Positions 14,708 to 20,435 of a stretch of DNA of 20,435 bases are shown in pieces. The position numbers and the translations under genes were made by a program. Position 1 is the stretch's first letter; each line of letters opens with the position of its first letter. This DNA is from Thermoleophilia bacterium. GTDB taxonomy: Bacteria; Actinomycetota; Thermoleophilia; Gaiellales; JAICJC01. Below the pieces are notes generated by a model. It was given only the letters and a program-made list of their open reading frames with translations. It was not told where the DNA came from and made no database searches. The DNA lies in assembly GCA_025928435.1 (NCBI GenBank), contig JAICJM010000054.1, positions 1-20,435 of the forward strand, read 5' to 3'.

Positions 14708-15492
14708 CCCCGCAGCTCCTCGGCCAGGCGGGCGAACCGCTCCGGCGGCAGCTCCTCGGCCCGCCGGTCGGCGATCTCGGCGGGGGGCGGCGGCAGGCCC
14801 GCCAGCCGCAGCGAGTTCGCGAGCGTCTTGCGGCGATGCGCGAACGCCCCGTGGACGACGGTGCCGATCCAGGCCCAGTCCGCGTCGAAGGCGAACCCGT
14901 CCCGCCGGCGGAACGCGACCAGCATCGAGTCGACGTTCGGCTGGGGCACGAACACGCTGCGCGACACCGTCCGGGTACCCGTGCGCTGGCAGGCGAGCTG
15001 GACGAGCACCGAGACCGCGCCATACGCCTTCGTCCGCGGCACGGCGAAGAGCCGTTCGCCGATCTCGCGCTGCACCATCACACAGAAGCGCTCGATCGCC
15101 GGCAGCGCCCGGATCAGCACGGGCGTCGCGACGCCGTAGGGGAGGTTGGCGACCATCGCAGTCGGCGGCGGCTCGAGGGCGGCCAGGTCGACGTCGAGCG
15201 CATCGGCGAAGAGGAGGCGCACATTCCCGACGTCGCGCAGGGTCTCCTCGAGCGCGGGGGCAAGGCGGCGGTCGATCTCGATGGCGTGCACGAGCGCCGT
15301 GTGGCGCGCAAGCCAGAGGGTGAGCACGCCGAAGCCGGCTCCCACCTCGACCACGACCTCATCCGCCGAGAGCGGCATCAGCCTGTCCGCCACCCCGAGG
15401 ACGTTGTCGTCGATCAGGAAATTCTGTCCCAGGGCGCGATCGGGCGAGATCCCGAACTCGGCCAGGCGCTGCAGCGAGACCTGGCGGGTCAC
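14704..15492 (-). CDS. rsmA: 16S rRNA dimethyladenosine transferase RsmA/KsgA
   Basis: 262 residues. It dimethylates two adjacent adenines near the 3' end of 16S rRNA using SAM during 30S maturation. RALGQNFLIDDNV (19-31), SAM-binding VVEVGAGFGVLT (47-58), acidic I-E-I-D at 71-74, the catalytic NLPY (116-119) followed by GVATP rather than the usual N-I-S, VQREIGERL, and FVPQPNVDSMLVAF. Start GTG at 15492 overlaps the tatD stop by 4 nt, and its own stop overlaps ispE by 4 nt. No YabE/Rpf or RnmV gene lies between tatD and rsmA, unlike in Bacillus and Mycobacterium. Confidence 0.97.
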   Translation of the reverse strand: MTRQVSLQRLAEFGISPDRALGQNFLIDDNVLGVADRLMPLSADEVVVEVGAGFGVLTLWLARHTALVHAIEIDRRLAPALEETLRDVGNVRLLFADALDVDLAALEPPPTAMVANLPYGVATPVLIRALPAIERFCVMVQREIGERLFAVPRTKAYGAVSVLVQLACQRTGTRTVSRSVFVPQPNVDSMLVAFRRRDGFAFDADWAWIGTVVHGAFAHRRKTLANSLRLAGLPPPPAEIADRRAEELPPERFARLAEELRG

Positions 15493-16211
15493 AGCCGGAA
15501 CAGGCGGTCGGCGTTGCGATCGATCTGCTCGCCGAGCTCTGCCTCCGAGACGCCGCGCTCGCGCGCGAGGACGCCCAGGGTGATGGCGGCGTAGGCGGGC
15601 TGGTTGGGCCGGCCGCGGTGCGGCGGCGGCGCCAGGTAGGGGCAGTCGGTCTCGGCCAGGATGCGGTCGCCGGGGATCCGGGCGGCCGCCGCTCGCAGGT
15701 CGACCGCCTTCGGGAAGGCGACGTTGCCGGCGAACGAGCAGTGGTAGCCGCGCTCGATCGCCTCGTCCAGCCGGTCGACCGAGCTGAAGCAGTGCAGCTC
15801 GACGGGCACCTCGGCGGCCCCGAGCATCCGGAACGTGTCGTCGTCGGCCGCGCGCGTGTGGATCACGAGCGGCAGGCCGGTCTCGTTCGCGAGCGCGATC
15901 TGGGCCTCGAACACGCGCAGCTGGTCGGCCCGTGGGGCGTAGTCGCGGAAGAAGTCGAGCCCGCACTCCCCGACCGCGACAGCGCGGGGATGCGCCAGCA
16001 GCGGACGCAGCGCCCCGACGTCGCCCGCCTCGGCGGCCTCGTGCGGGTGGACGCCCACGATCGCCCACACGGCGGCGAAGCGGTCGGCGAACGCCAGCGC
16101 CTGCTCCCGTCCGACGGTCAGGATCCGCCCGACCCCGGCCGCCGCGGCGGCGTCCACCAACTCCTCCGCCGGAGCCTCGCAAAGGTCGAGGTGCGCGTGG
16201 GTGTCGATCAC
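15489..16211 (-). CDS. tatD: TatD family metal-dependent hydrolase/DNase
   Basis: 240 residues. A cytosolic TIM-barrel hydrolase; relatives have 3'-5' exonuclease activity. All metal ligands are present: H5 and H7 in DTHAHLD, E82 in GECGLDFFRDY, H118 in VIHTRAADDDTF, H140 in ELHCFSS and D189 in ETDCPYLAP. The start is GTG at 16211, overlapping the metG stop by 4 nt (GTGA). The longer reading frame to 17024 lies antisense-like over metG and is not TatD. The metG-tatD-rsmA order is conserved. Confidence 0.96.
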   Translation of the reverse strand: MIDTHAHLDLCEAPAEELVDAAAAAGVGRILTVGREQALAFADRFAAVWAIVGVHPHEAAEAGDVGALRPLLAHPRAVAVGECGLDFFRDYAPRADQLRVFEAQIALANETGLPLVIHTRAADDDTFRMLGAAEVPVELHCFSSVDRLDEAIERGYHCSFAGNVAFPKAVDLRAAAARIPGDRILAETDCPYLAPPPHRGRPNQPAYAAITLGVLARERGVSEAELGEQIDRNADRLFRL

Positions 16212-17695
16212 GCCCGCGGGAAGAGCGGCGGCGGCTGGCTGACCTCGGTCCCGGGCGGCAGCAGCCCGAGCCCCGCCCGCTCCCACCCGACGGCGCCGGG
16301 GTCGCCGACGGCCTCCAGCATCCGGTCGGCGGACGCGGGGATGAACGGGTGCAGCAGCACCGCCAGCGAGCGGACCGCGTCGGCGAGCGTGTACAGGGTC
16401 GTGTCGAGCAGCGACTGGTCGGCGGCCGCCTGGCTGCGGGCGAGCACCCACGGCTGCCGCTCCTCGACGTAGCGGTTGGCCGCGCGCACGAGCCCCCAGA
16501 TCACGTCCAGCGCGCCCGTCAGGTCGATCGCCTCGAAGCGCTCGCGGACGGCCGCGTCGACCGGCTCCAGCTCGCACCGGCCCTCCGGGACGACGCCGCC
16601 GCGGTAGCGCACGATCATCGCCGTCGCGCGCGACACGAGGTTGCCGAGGTCGTTCGCGAGCTCGCCGGCGTAGCGGCGGTCGAGACCGTCGCGGGTGACG
16701 CTCCCGTCCTGACCCCACTGCACCTCGCGCAGCAGGTAGAAGCGCAGCGCATCGGCGCCCAGCTCGTCGATGACCGCCAGCGGGTCGATGACGTTCCCGA
16801 GCGACTTGGACATCTTCTGGTCGCCGCTCGTCAGGTAGCCGTGCACGAACAGCCGCCGCGGCGGCTCGTACCCGGCCGCCATCAGCAGCGCCGGCCACGA
16901 CACGCAGTGCAGGCGCAGGATGTCCTTGCCCAGCAGGTGCATCGACGGCCAGAAGGTGGCGGACACGTCGCGGCCCAGGCCGTACTCGAGCGCCGTGCGG
17001 TAGTTCAGCAGGGCGTCCACCCACACGTAGATCGTCTGCTCCGGCTTCCAGGGCAGCGGCACCCCCCAGCTCACCGTCGCGCGGCTGACCGAGAAGTCGG
17101 AGAGGCCGGACTCGATGAACGAGCGGGCCTCGTTGTAACGCGCCCGCGGCATGACGTACTCGCGGTCGCGGTCGTACAGCTCGAGCAGCTGTTCCTGGAA
17201 GGCCGAGAGCCGGAAGAAGGTGTTCTCCTCCTCCAGTCGCTCGACGGGGGTCTTGTGCAGCGGGCAGATGTTGCCCGGCTGCTCCAGCTCGTCCTCGGAG
17301 TAGAACTGCTCGCAGCCCGTGCAGTAGAGGCCGGCGTACGTGTCCTCGTACAGGTGCCCGGCGTCGCGCAGCCGCACCATGAACTCCTGGACGCGCTTCT
17401 GGTGCTCGCGGTCGGTGGTGCGGATGAAGAAGTCGTTCGAGGCCTCGAGCCGGTGCACCAGGTCGCGGAAGCGGGCCGAGACGCGGTCGCAGAACTCCTT
17501 CGGCGACATGCCCGCGGCGGCGGCCGCCTGGGCCACCTTGGCGCCGTGCTCGTCGGTCCCCGTCAGGAAGAAGACGTCCTCGCCGCGCTGGCGGTGATGG
17601 CGCGCGAGGGCGTCGGCCGCGACAGTCGTGTAGGCGTGCCCGAGATGCGGGTCGGAGTTGACGTAATAGATGGGAGTTGTAAGAGAAAACGGCAT
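16208..17695 (-). CDS. metG: Methionyl-tRNA synthetase
   Basis: 495 residues. It charges tRNA-Met. Class I signatures: HLGH (17-20) in YYVNSDPHLGHAYTT and KMSKS (294-298) in GDQKMSKSLGNV. A zinc-knuckle-like insert YCTGCEQF...CPLHKTP lies in the connective domain. TGTDEHG and WPSMHLLGKDILRLH are also typical. The C-terminal anticodon helix bundle is present; the tRNA-binding Trbp111 extension of some bacterial MetG is absent. I chose ATG 17695 because the protein starts directly at the family N-terminus (MPFSLTTPIYYV) and AGG lies about 8 nt upstream. The frame stays open to 18166 through abrB, but that part is antisense. It heads the metG-tatD-rsmA-ispE chain. Confidence 0.97.
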   Translation of the reverse strand: MPFSLTTPIYYVNSDPHLGHAYTTVAADALARHHRQRGEDVFFLTGTDEHGAKVAQAAAAAGMSPKEFCDRVSARFRDLVHRLEASNDFFIRTTDREHQKRVQEFMVRLRDAGHLYEDTYAGLYCTGCEQFYSEDELEQPGNICPLHKTPVERLEEENTFFRLSAFQEQLLELYDRDREYVMPRARYNEARSFIESGLSDFSVSRATVSWGVPLPWKPEQTIYVWVDALLNYRTALEYGLGRDVSATFWPSMHLLGKDILRLHCVSWPALLMAAGYEPPRRLFVHGYLTSGDQKMSKSLGNVIDPLAVIDELGADALRFYLLREVQWGQDGSVTRDGLDRRYAGELANDLGNLVSRATAMIVRYRGGVVPEGRCELEPVDAAVRERFEAIDLTGALDVIWGLVRAANRYVEERQPWVLARSQAAADQSLLDTTLYTLADAVRSLAVLLHPFIPASADRMLEAVGDPGAVGWERAGLGLLPPGTEVSQPPPLFPRA

Positions 17696-17701
17696 ATCTC
17701 G

Positions 17702-17725
17702 CCTGCCCTCTGGCAAATTGGCAGG
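17702..17725. promoter_or_regulatory. Inverted repeat in the metG/abrB divergent region, possible operator
   Basis: CCTGCC (17702-17707), 12 nt, then GGCAGG (17720-17725) is a perfect 6-bp inverted repeat. It encloses TGGCA-AAT-TGGCA direct repeats. It overlaps the predicted abrB promoter and lies in the metG leader, where binding could affect both genes. Autoregulation by the neighbouring AbrB-like protein is an inference. Confidence 0.4.
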
Positions 17726-17739
17726 AAGGCCTCTATGCT
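17710..17739 (+). promoter_or_regulatory. Predicted promoter of abrB
   Basis: CTGGCA (17710-17715), an 18-nt spacer and TATGCT (17734-17739) predict a transcript start near 17746 and a 34-nt leader containing the GAGGG ribosome site. Confidence 0.45.
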
Positions 17740-17753
17740 CAGAGCTGGGCTCC

Positions 17754-17759
17754 ATCCTA
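17754..17759 (-). promoter_or_regulatory. Possible -10 for metG
   Basis: TAGGAT on the minus strand, 58 nt upstream of the metG ATG, would give a leader of about 52 nt. No good -35 is seen. It lies just downstream of the abrB -10 on the other strand, so the two transcripts would overlap at their 5' ends. Confidence 0.3.
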
Positions 17760-17779
17760 ACGAGATGGCGAGGGTCACT

Positions 17780-18085
17780 ATGAGCGTTATCAGGCATTCC
17801 GCGGGTGTTCGCGGTCGGGCCGCATCCGCGCGGGCAGGGGGCGTGGTGCGCAGGGTCGACGAGCTCGGCCGGATCGTCATCCCGGTCGAGATCAGACGCC
17901 GGTTCGGCATCGACGTTCGGGATCCGCTCGAGATCAGCGTGCGGGGCGAGACCATCGTCCTCTCGAAGCCCCACGATGCGTGCGTGTTCTGCGGCCGGAC
18001 GGGCGGGCTGGATGAGTTTCACGGCCGTCAGATCTGCAGCAACTGCCGGGTCGAGCTCTCCGGCGGCGTCGTCAGGGCTTCTTAA
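17780..18085 (+). CDS. AbrB-type DNA-binding regulator with C-terminal zinc ribbon
   Basis: 101 residues. A basic, disordered N-terminus (1-20) precedes a SpoVT/AbrB swapped-hairpin domain at 21-63 (GVVRRVDELGRIVIPVEIRRRFGI), very like the Bacillus AbrB core. A compact Cys4 motif follows: C68-x2-C71 and C86-x2-C89 (CVFCG...ICSNC), a likely zinc ribbon in place of the AbrB C-terminal multimerisation region. ATG 17780 has GAGGG at 5 nt; an ATG at 17765 in frame would add 5 residues. It is divergent from metG and convergent with rsmI, the same arrangement as Bacillus abrB. It is probably a dimeric DNA-binding regulator; targets are unknown, and autoregulation is possible. Confidence 0.9.
   Translation: MSVIRHSAGVRGRAASARAGGVVRRVDELGRIVIPVEIRRRFGIDVRDPLEISVRGETIVLSKPHDACVFCGRTGGLDEFHGRQICSNCRVELSGGVVRAS
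18071..18084 (+). repeat. 14-bp direct repeat, left copy
   Basis: GTCAGGGCTTCTTA, identical to the copy at 18243-18256. Here it forms the last codons of abrB and most of its TAA stop. The two copies flank a 158-bp non-coding segment, as a target-site duplication would. Confidence 0.85.
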
Positions 18086-18242
18086 CGCGGGGGGAACCCA
18101 TGGTTCCCCCACGAACCCCCTCCTTCGGGAGCAACTCGGATGCTGGTGGCGCTCCGGCGAGCACACGGTCTCGCCTCCGCTGCGAGAGATCGATCCTCGA
18201 CCCGTTGTTCGGCTGCCGGCAGGGAGGCCGCCGGGGAGCGCG
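18085..18242. mobile_element. Candidate small non-autonomous insertion, hairpin-rich
   Basis: 158 bp with no supported gene, bounded by perfect 14-bp direct repeats. It contains a 9-bp stem GGGGGAACC/GGTTCCCCC with loop CAT (18090-18110), a CTCC-TTCG-GGAG hairpin with a UUCG loop (18120-18131), GCTC-CGGC-GAGC (18151-18162) and TCTCGC/GCGAGA (18169-18187). Joining the flanks without the segment recreates abrB ending in TAG at the same codon, and the rsmI stop is unchanged, so insertion into a tail-to-tail overlap explains the layout. There are no clear terminal inverted repeats (only CGCG at both ends) and no transposase. It could be a mobile palindromic repeat or a structured RNA or terminator. 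Confidence 0.5.
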
Positions 18243-18256
18243 GTCAGGGCTTCTTA
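18243..18256 (+). repeat. 14-bp direct repeat, right copy
   Basis: Second exact copy of GTCAGGGCTTCTTA, 172 bp from the first. On the minus strand it encodes the last residues of RsmI (SKKP and the TGA stop). Confidence 0.85.
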
Positions 18257-19086
18257 GAGGCCCTGTAGAGGCGGTTCCGCGGGACGCCGGTCAGCCGCGA
18301 GGCGAGCGCGGCGGCCCGGCGCGCGCCGACGGCGGCGACCAGCTCGGCGAGCGCGTCCTCCGGGACGTCTGCGGCGTCGGGGGTCGTGTCCGCGGCGGCG
18401 AGGACGAGCGTGATCTCGCCCTTCGGCGGCGCGGCGAACGTCGCCGCCAGGTCGGCGAGGCGGCCGCGCTCGACCTGCTCGTGCAGCTTCGAGAGCTCCC
18501 TGCACACCGCCGCGCGCCGGTCGGGCTGGGCCGCGGCCAGGGCAGCCAGCGTCCCCGGTAGCCGCAGCGGCGACTCGAAGGCGACGACGGGCAGGCCGCA
18601 CGCGTCCAGCCGGCGGACCTCGGCCGCGGCCTTCGCCGCCGGCCGGGGTAGAAAGCCGGCGAAGGCGAAGCCGCTCCCGCCGAAGCCCGAGGCGGCGACG
18701 GCCGCCGTCACCGCGGAGGGCCCCGGCAGGACGGTGACGGGTAGCCCGGCACGGGCCACCGCATCCACGATCCGGGCGCCGGGGTCGGAAACTGCGGGCA
18801 TGCCCGCATCCGTCGCGAGCGCCACACGCTCGCCCGCGCGCACCCGGTCGACCACCTCGCCCGCCCGGCTCGCCTCGTTGTGCTCGTGCACCGCCAGCAG
18901 GGGAACGGACATCCCGTGGCGCTCGAGCAGGATGCGGGTGCGGCGGGTGTCCTCGCAGGCGACCACATCCGCGGCGCGGAGCTCCTCCAGCAGCCGCAAC
19001 GTCACGTCCGAGAGGTTCCCGATCGGCGTCGGGCAGACGACCAGCACGCCGGGTCGGGGGGAGGATTCGGGCACTGCGGATACCAT
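18244..19086 (-). CDS. rsmI: 16S rRNA 2'-O-methyltransferase RsmI
   Basis: 280 residues. It methylates the ribose of C1402 in 16S rRNA near the decoding site. Signatures of the tetrapyrrole-methylase fold: VVCPTPIGNLSDVTLRLLEELRAADVVACEDTRRT, ATDAGMPAVSDPGARIV, LPGPSAVTAAVAASGF, FLPRPAAK, and the C-terminal RNRLYRASK basic end. I chose ATG at 19086; the frame runs to 19308, but that part overlaps the LCP gene and is not RsmI-like. No SD is visible. The ATG is only 9 nt from the divergent LCP start, so a GTG at 19074 or at the VLVV position is also possible. It is convergent with abrB, with a short insertion between them. Confidence 0.95.
   Translation of the reverse strand: MVSAVPESSPRPGVLVVCPTPIGNLSDVTLRLLEELRAADVVACEDTRRTRILLERHGMSVPLLAVHEHNEASRAGEVVDRVRAGERVALATDAGMPAVSDPGARIVDAVARAGLPVTVLPGPSAVTAAVAASGFGGSGFAFAGFLPRPAAKAAAEVRRLDACGLPVVAFESPLRLPGTLAALAAAQPDRRAAVCRELSKLHEQVERGRLADLAATFAAPPKGEITLVLAAADTTPDAADVPEDALAELVAAVGARRAAALASRLTGVPRNRLYRASKKP
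19081..19086 (+). promoter_or_regulatory. Possible -10 for the LCP gene
   Basis: TACCAT ends 9 nt before the GTG at 19096, and no SD is present. This fits a leaderless or near-leaderless transcript, but there is no -35. The box overlaps the first codon of rsmI on the other strand. Confidence 0.3.
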
Positions 19087-19095
19087 TAAAGCGAC

Positions 19096-20298
19096 GTGGC
19101 CGACTCCAAGCCGACCAAGTCCTACCGCACCTACAAGGGCGGCAGAGCCGGGCGCGACGACCCCGAGGCGGCACGCTTCAACTTCGGCGGCGGCGGCTCC
19201 GGAACGGCCGCTCCCCCGCGCCCGCGCACGCCCGAGGGGATGCCGCGGCCGGACCACCGCGGCCCCGACGCGCTCCCCGGCCGGCCGGTGGCGACGCCGG
19301 GCGGGCAACCGCCGCGCAGCTTCCTGCGGCGGCGTTGGAAGCGCATCCTCGCGATCGGGATCCCGGTCTGCTTCCTGCTCTTCGCCGGCTGGCTCTACCT
19401 CGGCTACCGCAGCTTCTCGAACGAGATCGCGAAGGCCAACAAGCGGCTGAACAAGGCCACGCTGGCCGCCCTACAGCCGGCCGGCAACATCATGACGAGC
19501 CCGCAGATCAGCATGATCATGGGCTCCGACAGCCGGGGCGCGAGCGCCCTCTCCGGCGCGCGGTCGGACTCGATCCTGCTCGTCCGCACCGACCCCTCGC
19601 ACCACCTGATCTCGATGCTCTCGATCCCGCGCGACCTGGACGTGGAGATCCCGGGCCACGGCACGGACAAGATCAACGCCGCGTTCGCCTTCGGCGGCCC
19701 GCCGCTGCTCATCCGCACGGTCGACAAGTACACCGGCCTGCCCGTGAACCACATGGTGCTGGTCGACTTCACCGGCTTCAAGGACCTGATCGACTCGCTC
19801 GGCGGCGTCACGATCGACAACCCGTACAAGATCGTCTCCTCGCAGCCGTTCGACGGGCTCATCTGGCACTTCGGGAAGGGCCCGATCCACCTGGACGGGC
19901 GCCGCGCGCTCGCCTACGCGCGCATCCGCCACACCACCAACCCGCGCGACAGCGACATCACCCGCACCGAGCGCCAGCAGCGGGTGACCCAGGCGCTCAT
20001 GCACCAGCTCGTCACGCCGTCGTCGCTGCTCCACCTGCCGTCGATCGGCCGCGACCTGGCCAAGCCGCTCGCCACCGACCTGTCGGCGCCGGAGCTGATC
20101 GCGATGGGCTGGATCAAGTTCCGGGCCTCGCGCACGCTCGAGTGCCACCTGGGCGGCGTGCCCGAGTCGATCGGCGGCCAGGACGTGCTCCAGCCGAGCG
20201 AGCGCAACGCCGCCGTGATCGGCATGTTCCTGGGCGGGCAGGCCCCCCAGCCGGCGCCGAAGGGCGAGCTCTTCGCGCCCGGCTGCACCGTGCACTAG
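19096..20298 (+). CDS. LytR-CpsA-Psr (LCP) family cell-wall glycopolymer ligase
   Basis: 400 residues. LCP enzymes move lipid-linked glycopolymers onto peptidoglycan outside the membrane. A disordered, Gly/Pro-rich cytoplasmic N-terminus (1-76) precedes RRRWKR and one transmembrane helix (about 84-103, ILAIGIPVCFLLFAGWLYLG). The LCP domain is about 138-310: MGSDSRG (D145, R147), RSDSILLV (R156, D158), SIPRDLDVEIPG (R179, D180), K192 in DKINAAFAFGG, and YARIRHT...SDITRTERQQ (R276, R278, R290), all conserved pyrophosphate/lipid-binding positions. No C-terminal LytR_C domain is present. The start GTG at 19096 lacks an SD and is probably leaderless. It is divergent from rsmI. Confidence 0.95.
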   Translation: MADSKPTKSYRTYKGGRAGRDDPEAARFNFGGGGSGTAAPPRPRTPEGMPRPDHRGPDALPGRPVATPGGQPPRSFLRRRWKRILAIGIPVCFLLFAGWLYLGYRSFSNEIAKANKRLNKATLAALQPAGNIMTSPQISMIMGSDSRGASALSGARSDSILLVRTDPSHHLISMLSIPRDLDVEIPGHGTDKINAAFAFGGPPLLIRTVDKYTGLPVNHMVLVDFTGFKDLIDSLGGVTIDNPYKIVSSQPFDGLIWHFGKGPIHLDGRRALAYARIRHTTNPRDSDITRTERQQRVTQALMHQLVTPSSLLHLPSIGRDLAKPLATDLSAPELIAMGWIKFRASRTLECHLGGVPESIGGQDVLQPSERNAAVIGMFLGGQAPQPAPKGELFAPGCTVH

Positions 20299-20364
20299 TG
20301 CTCCGTTCCAGAAGTCTCTCGGGCTCGTGCGGCTGCAAATCGTCGCCTGGCTGTGTCCTCGGTC

Positions 20365-20389
20365 GCCCCGATATTCCCGATATCGGGGC
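20365..20389. repeat. Perfect 10-bp hairpin in the terminal intergenic region
   Basis: GCCCCGATAT, loop TCCCG, ATATCGGGGC, in the 137 bases after the LCP stop. No T run follows, so it is not a textbook intrinsic terminator. I see no gene between 20299 and the window edge. The stretch could be the edge of an intergenic repeat or mobile element that continues outside. Confidence 0.5.
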
Positions 20390-20435
20390 TCCCTGCGTCC
20401 TTGCCATGCTCGATTTTCGCTCGCCCGATCATCAA

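Noticed and set aside
15932..17779. Plus-strand open frame running into abrB from within metG
   Set aside because: Only the last 101 codons (from 17780) look like a protein; the rest is antisense to metG and tatD.
18085..18242. A small protein gene between abrB and rsmI
   Set aside because: Open frames exist on both strands but have no ribosome site, no recognisable composition and hairpins throughout; insertion or structured DNA explains it better.
1..20435. CRISPR arrays, phage genes, defence or biosynthetic clusters
   Set aside because: No spaced direct-repeat array, integrase, capsid, restriction, toxin-antitoxin or synthase-type genes were seen on either strand.

Overview
The window comes from a very GC-rich bacterium, almost certainly an actinobacterial lineage. 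Many genes start with GTG, several starts have no Shine-Dalgarno sequence but a -10 box just upstream (leaderless style), and the gene order rsmI, metG, tatD, rsmA, ispE, glmU, prs, rplY/ctc, pth, mfd, mazG is the one known from Mycobacterium. An abrB-type regulator sits divergent from metG and convergent with rsmI, exactly as in Bacillus, which suggests a deep-branching actinobacterium (for example Thermoleophilia-like). That placement is inference.

Left part (1-4557, minus strand): a cut-off MazG/YabN-type gene, a SurA/PpiC-type lipoprotein foldase and the transcription-repair coupling factor Mfd form one transcription unit. Next comes a small accessory island (4586-7139). It holds a plus-strand pair (a tiny membrane protein and an M20 metallopeptidase), a stand-alone TOPRIM protein on the minus strand and a short plus-strand gene. 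It ends in a cluster of palindromic GGGGACWGTCCCC repeats that also forms a strong terminator.

Centre (7136-13529, minus strand): a hypothetical protein, pth, rplY/ctc, prs, glmU, a tRNA-Gln(TTG), a DUF3352-like lipoprotein and a stand-alone Clp N-domain protein. This set joins translation quality control, 5S rRNA binding, PRPP synthesis and UDP-GlcNAc synthesis.

Right part (13536-17695, minus strand): metG, tatD, rsmA and ispE are chained by three successive 4-nt GTGA overlaps and followed by a small four-helix membrane protein. The abrB-like gene (plus) is divergent from metG across an 84-bp region with promoter-like boxes and an inverted repeat. After abrB lies a 158-bp non-coding, hairpin-rich segment flanked by perfect 14-bp direct repeats. 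It looks like a small insertion placed exactly where abrB and rsmI stop. rsmI (minus) and an LCP-family cell-wall ligase (plus) diverge with only 9 nt between their start codons. The last ~137 bases are non-coding and contain a perfect 10-bp hairpin.

The best leads for something undescribed are the 14-bp-flanked insertion (18071-18256), the GGGGACWGTCCCC repeat family, the stand-alone TOPRIM gene in the island, and the conserved abrB zinc-ribbon/metG arrangement. I did not find a clear new defence or biosynthetic system.
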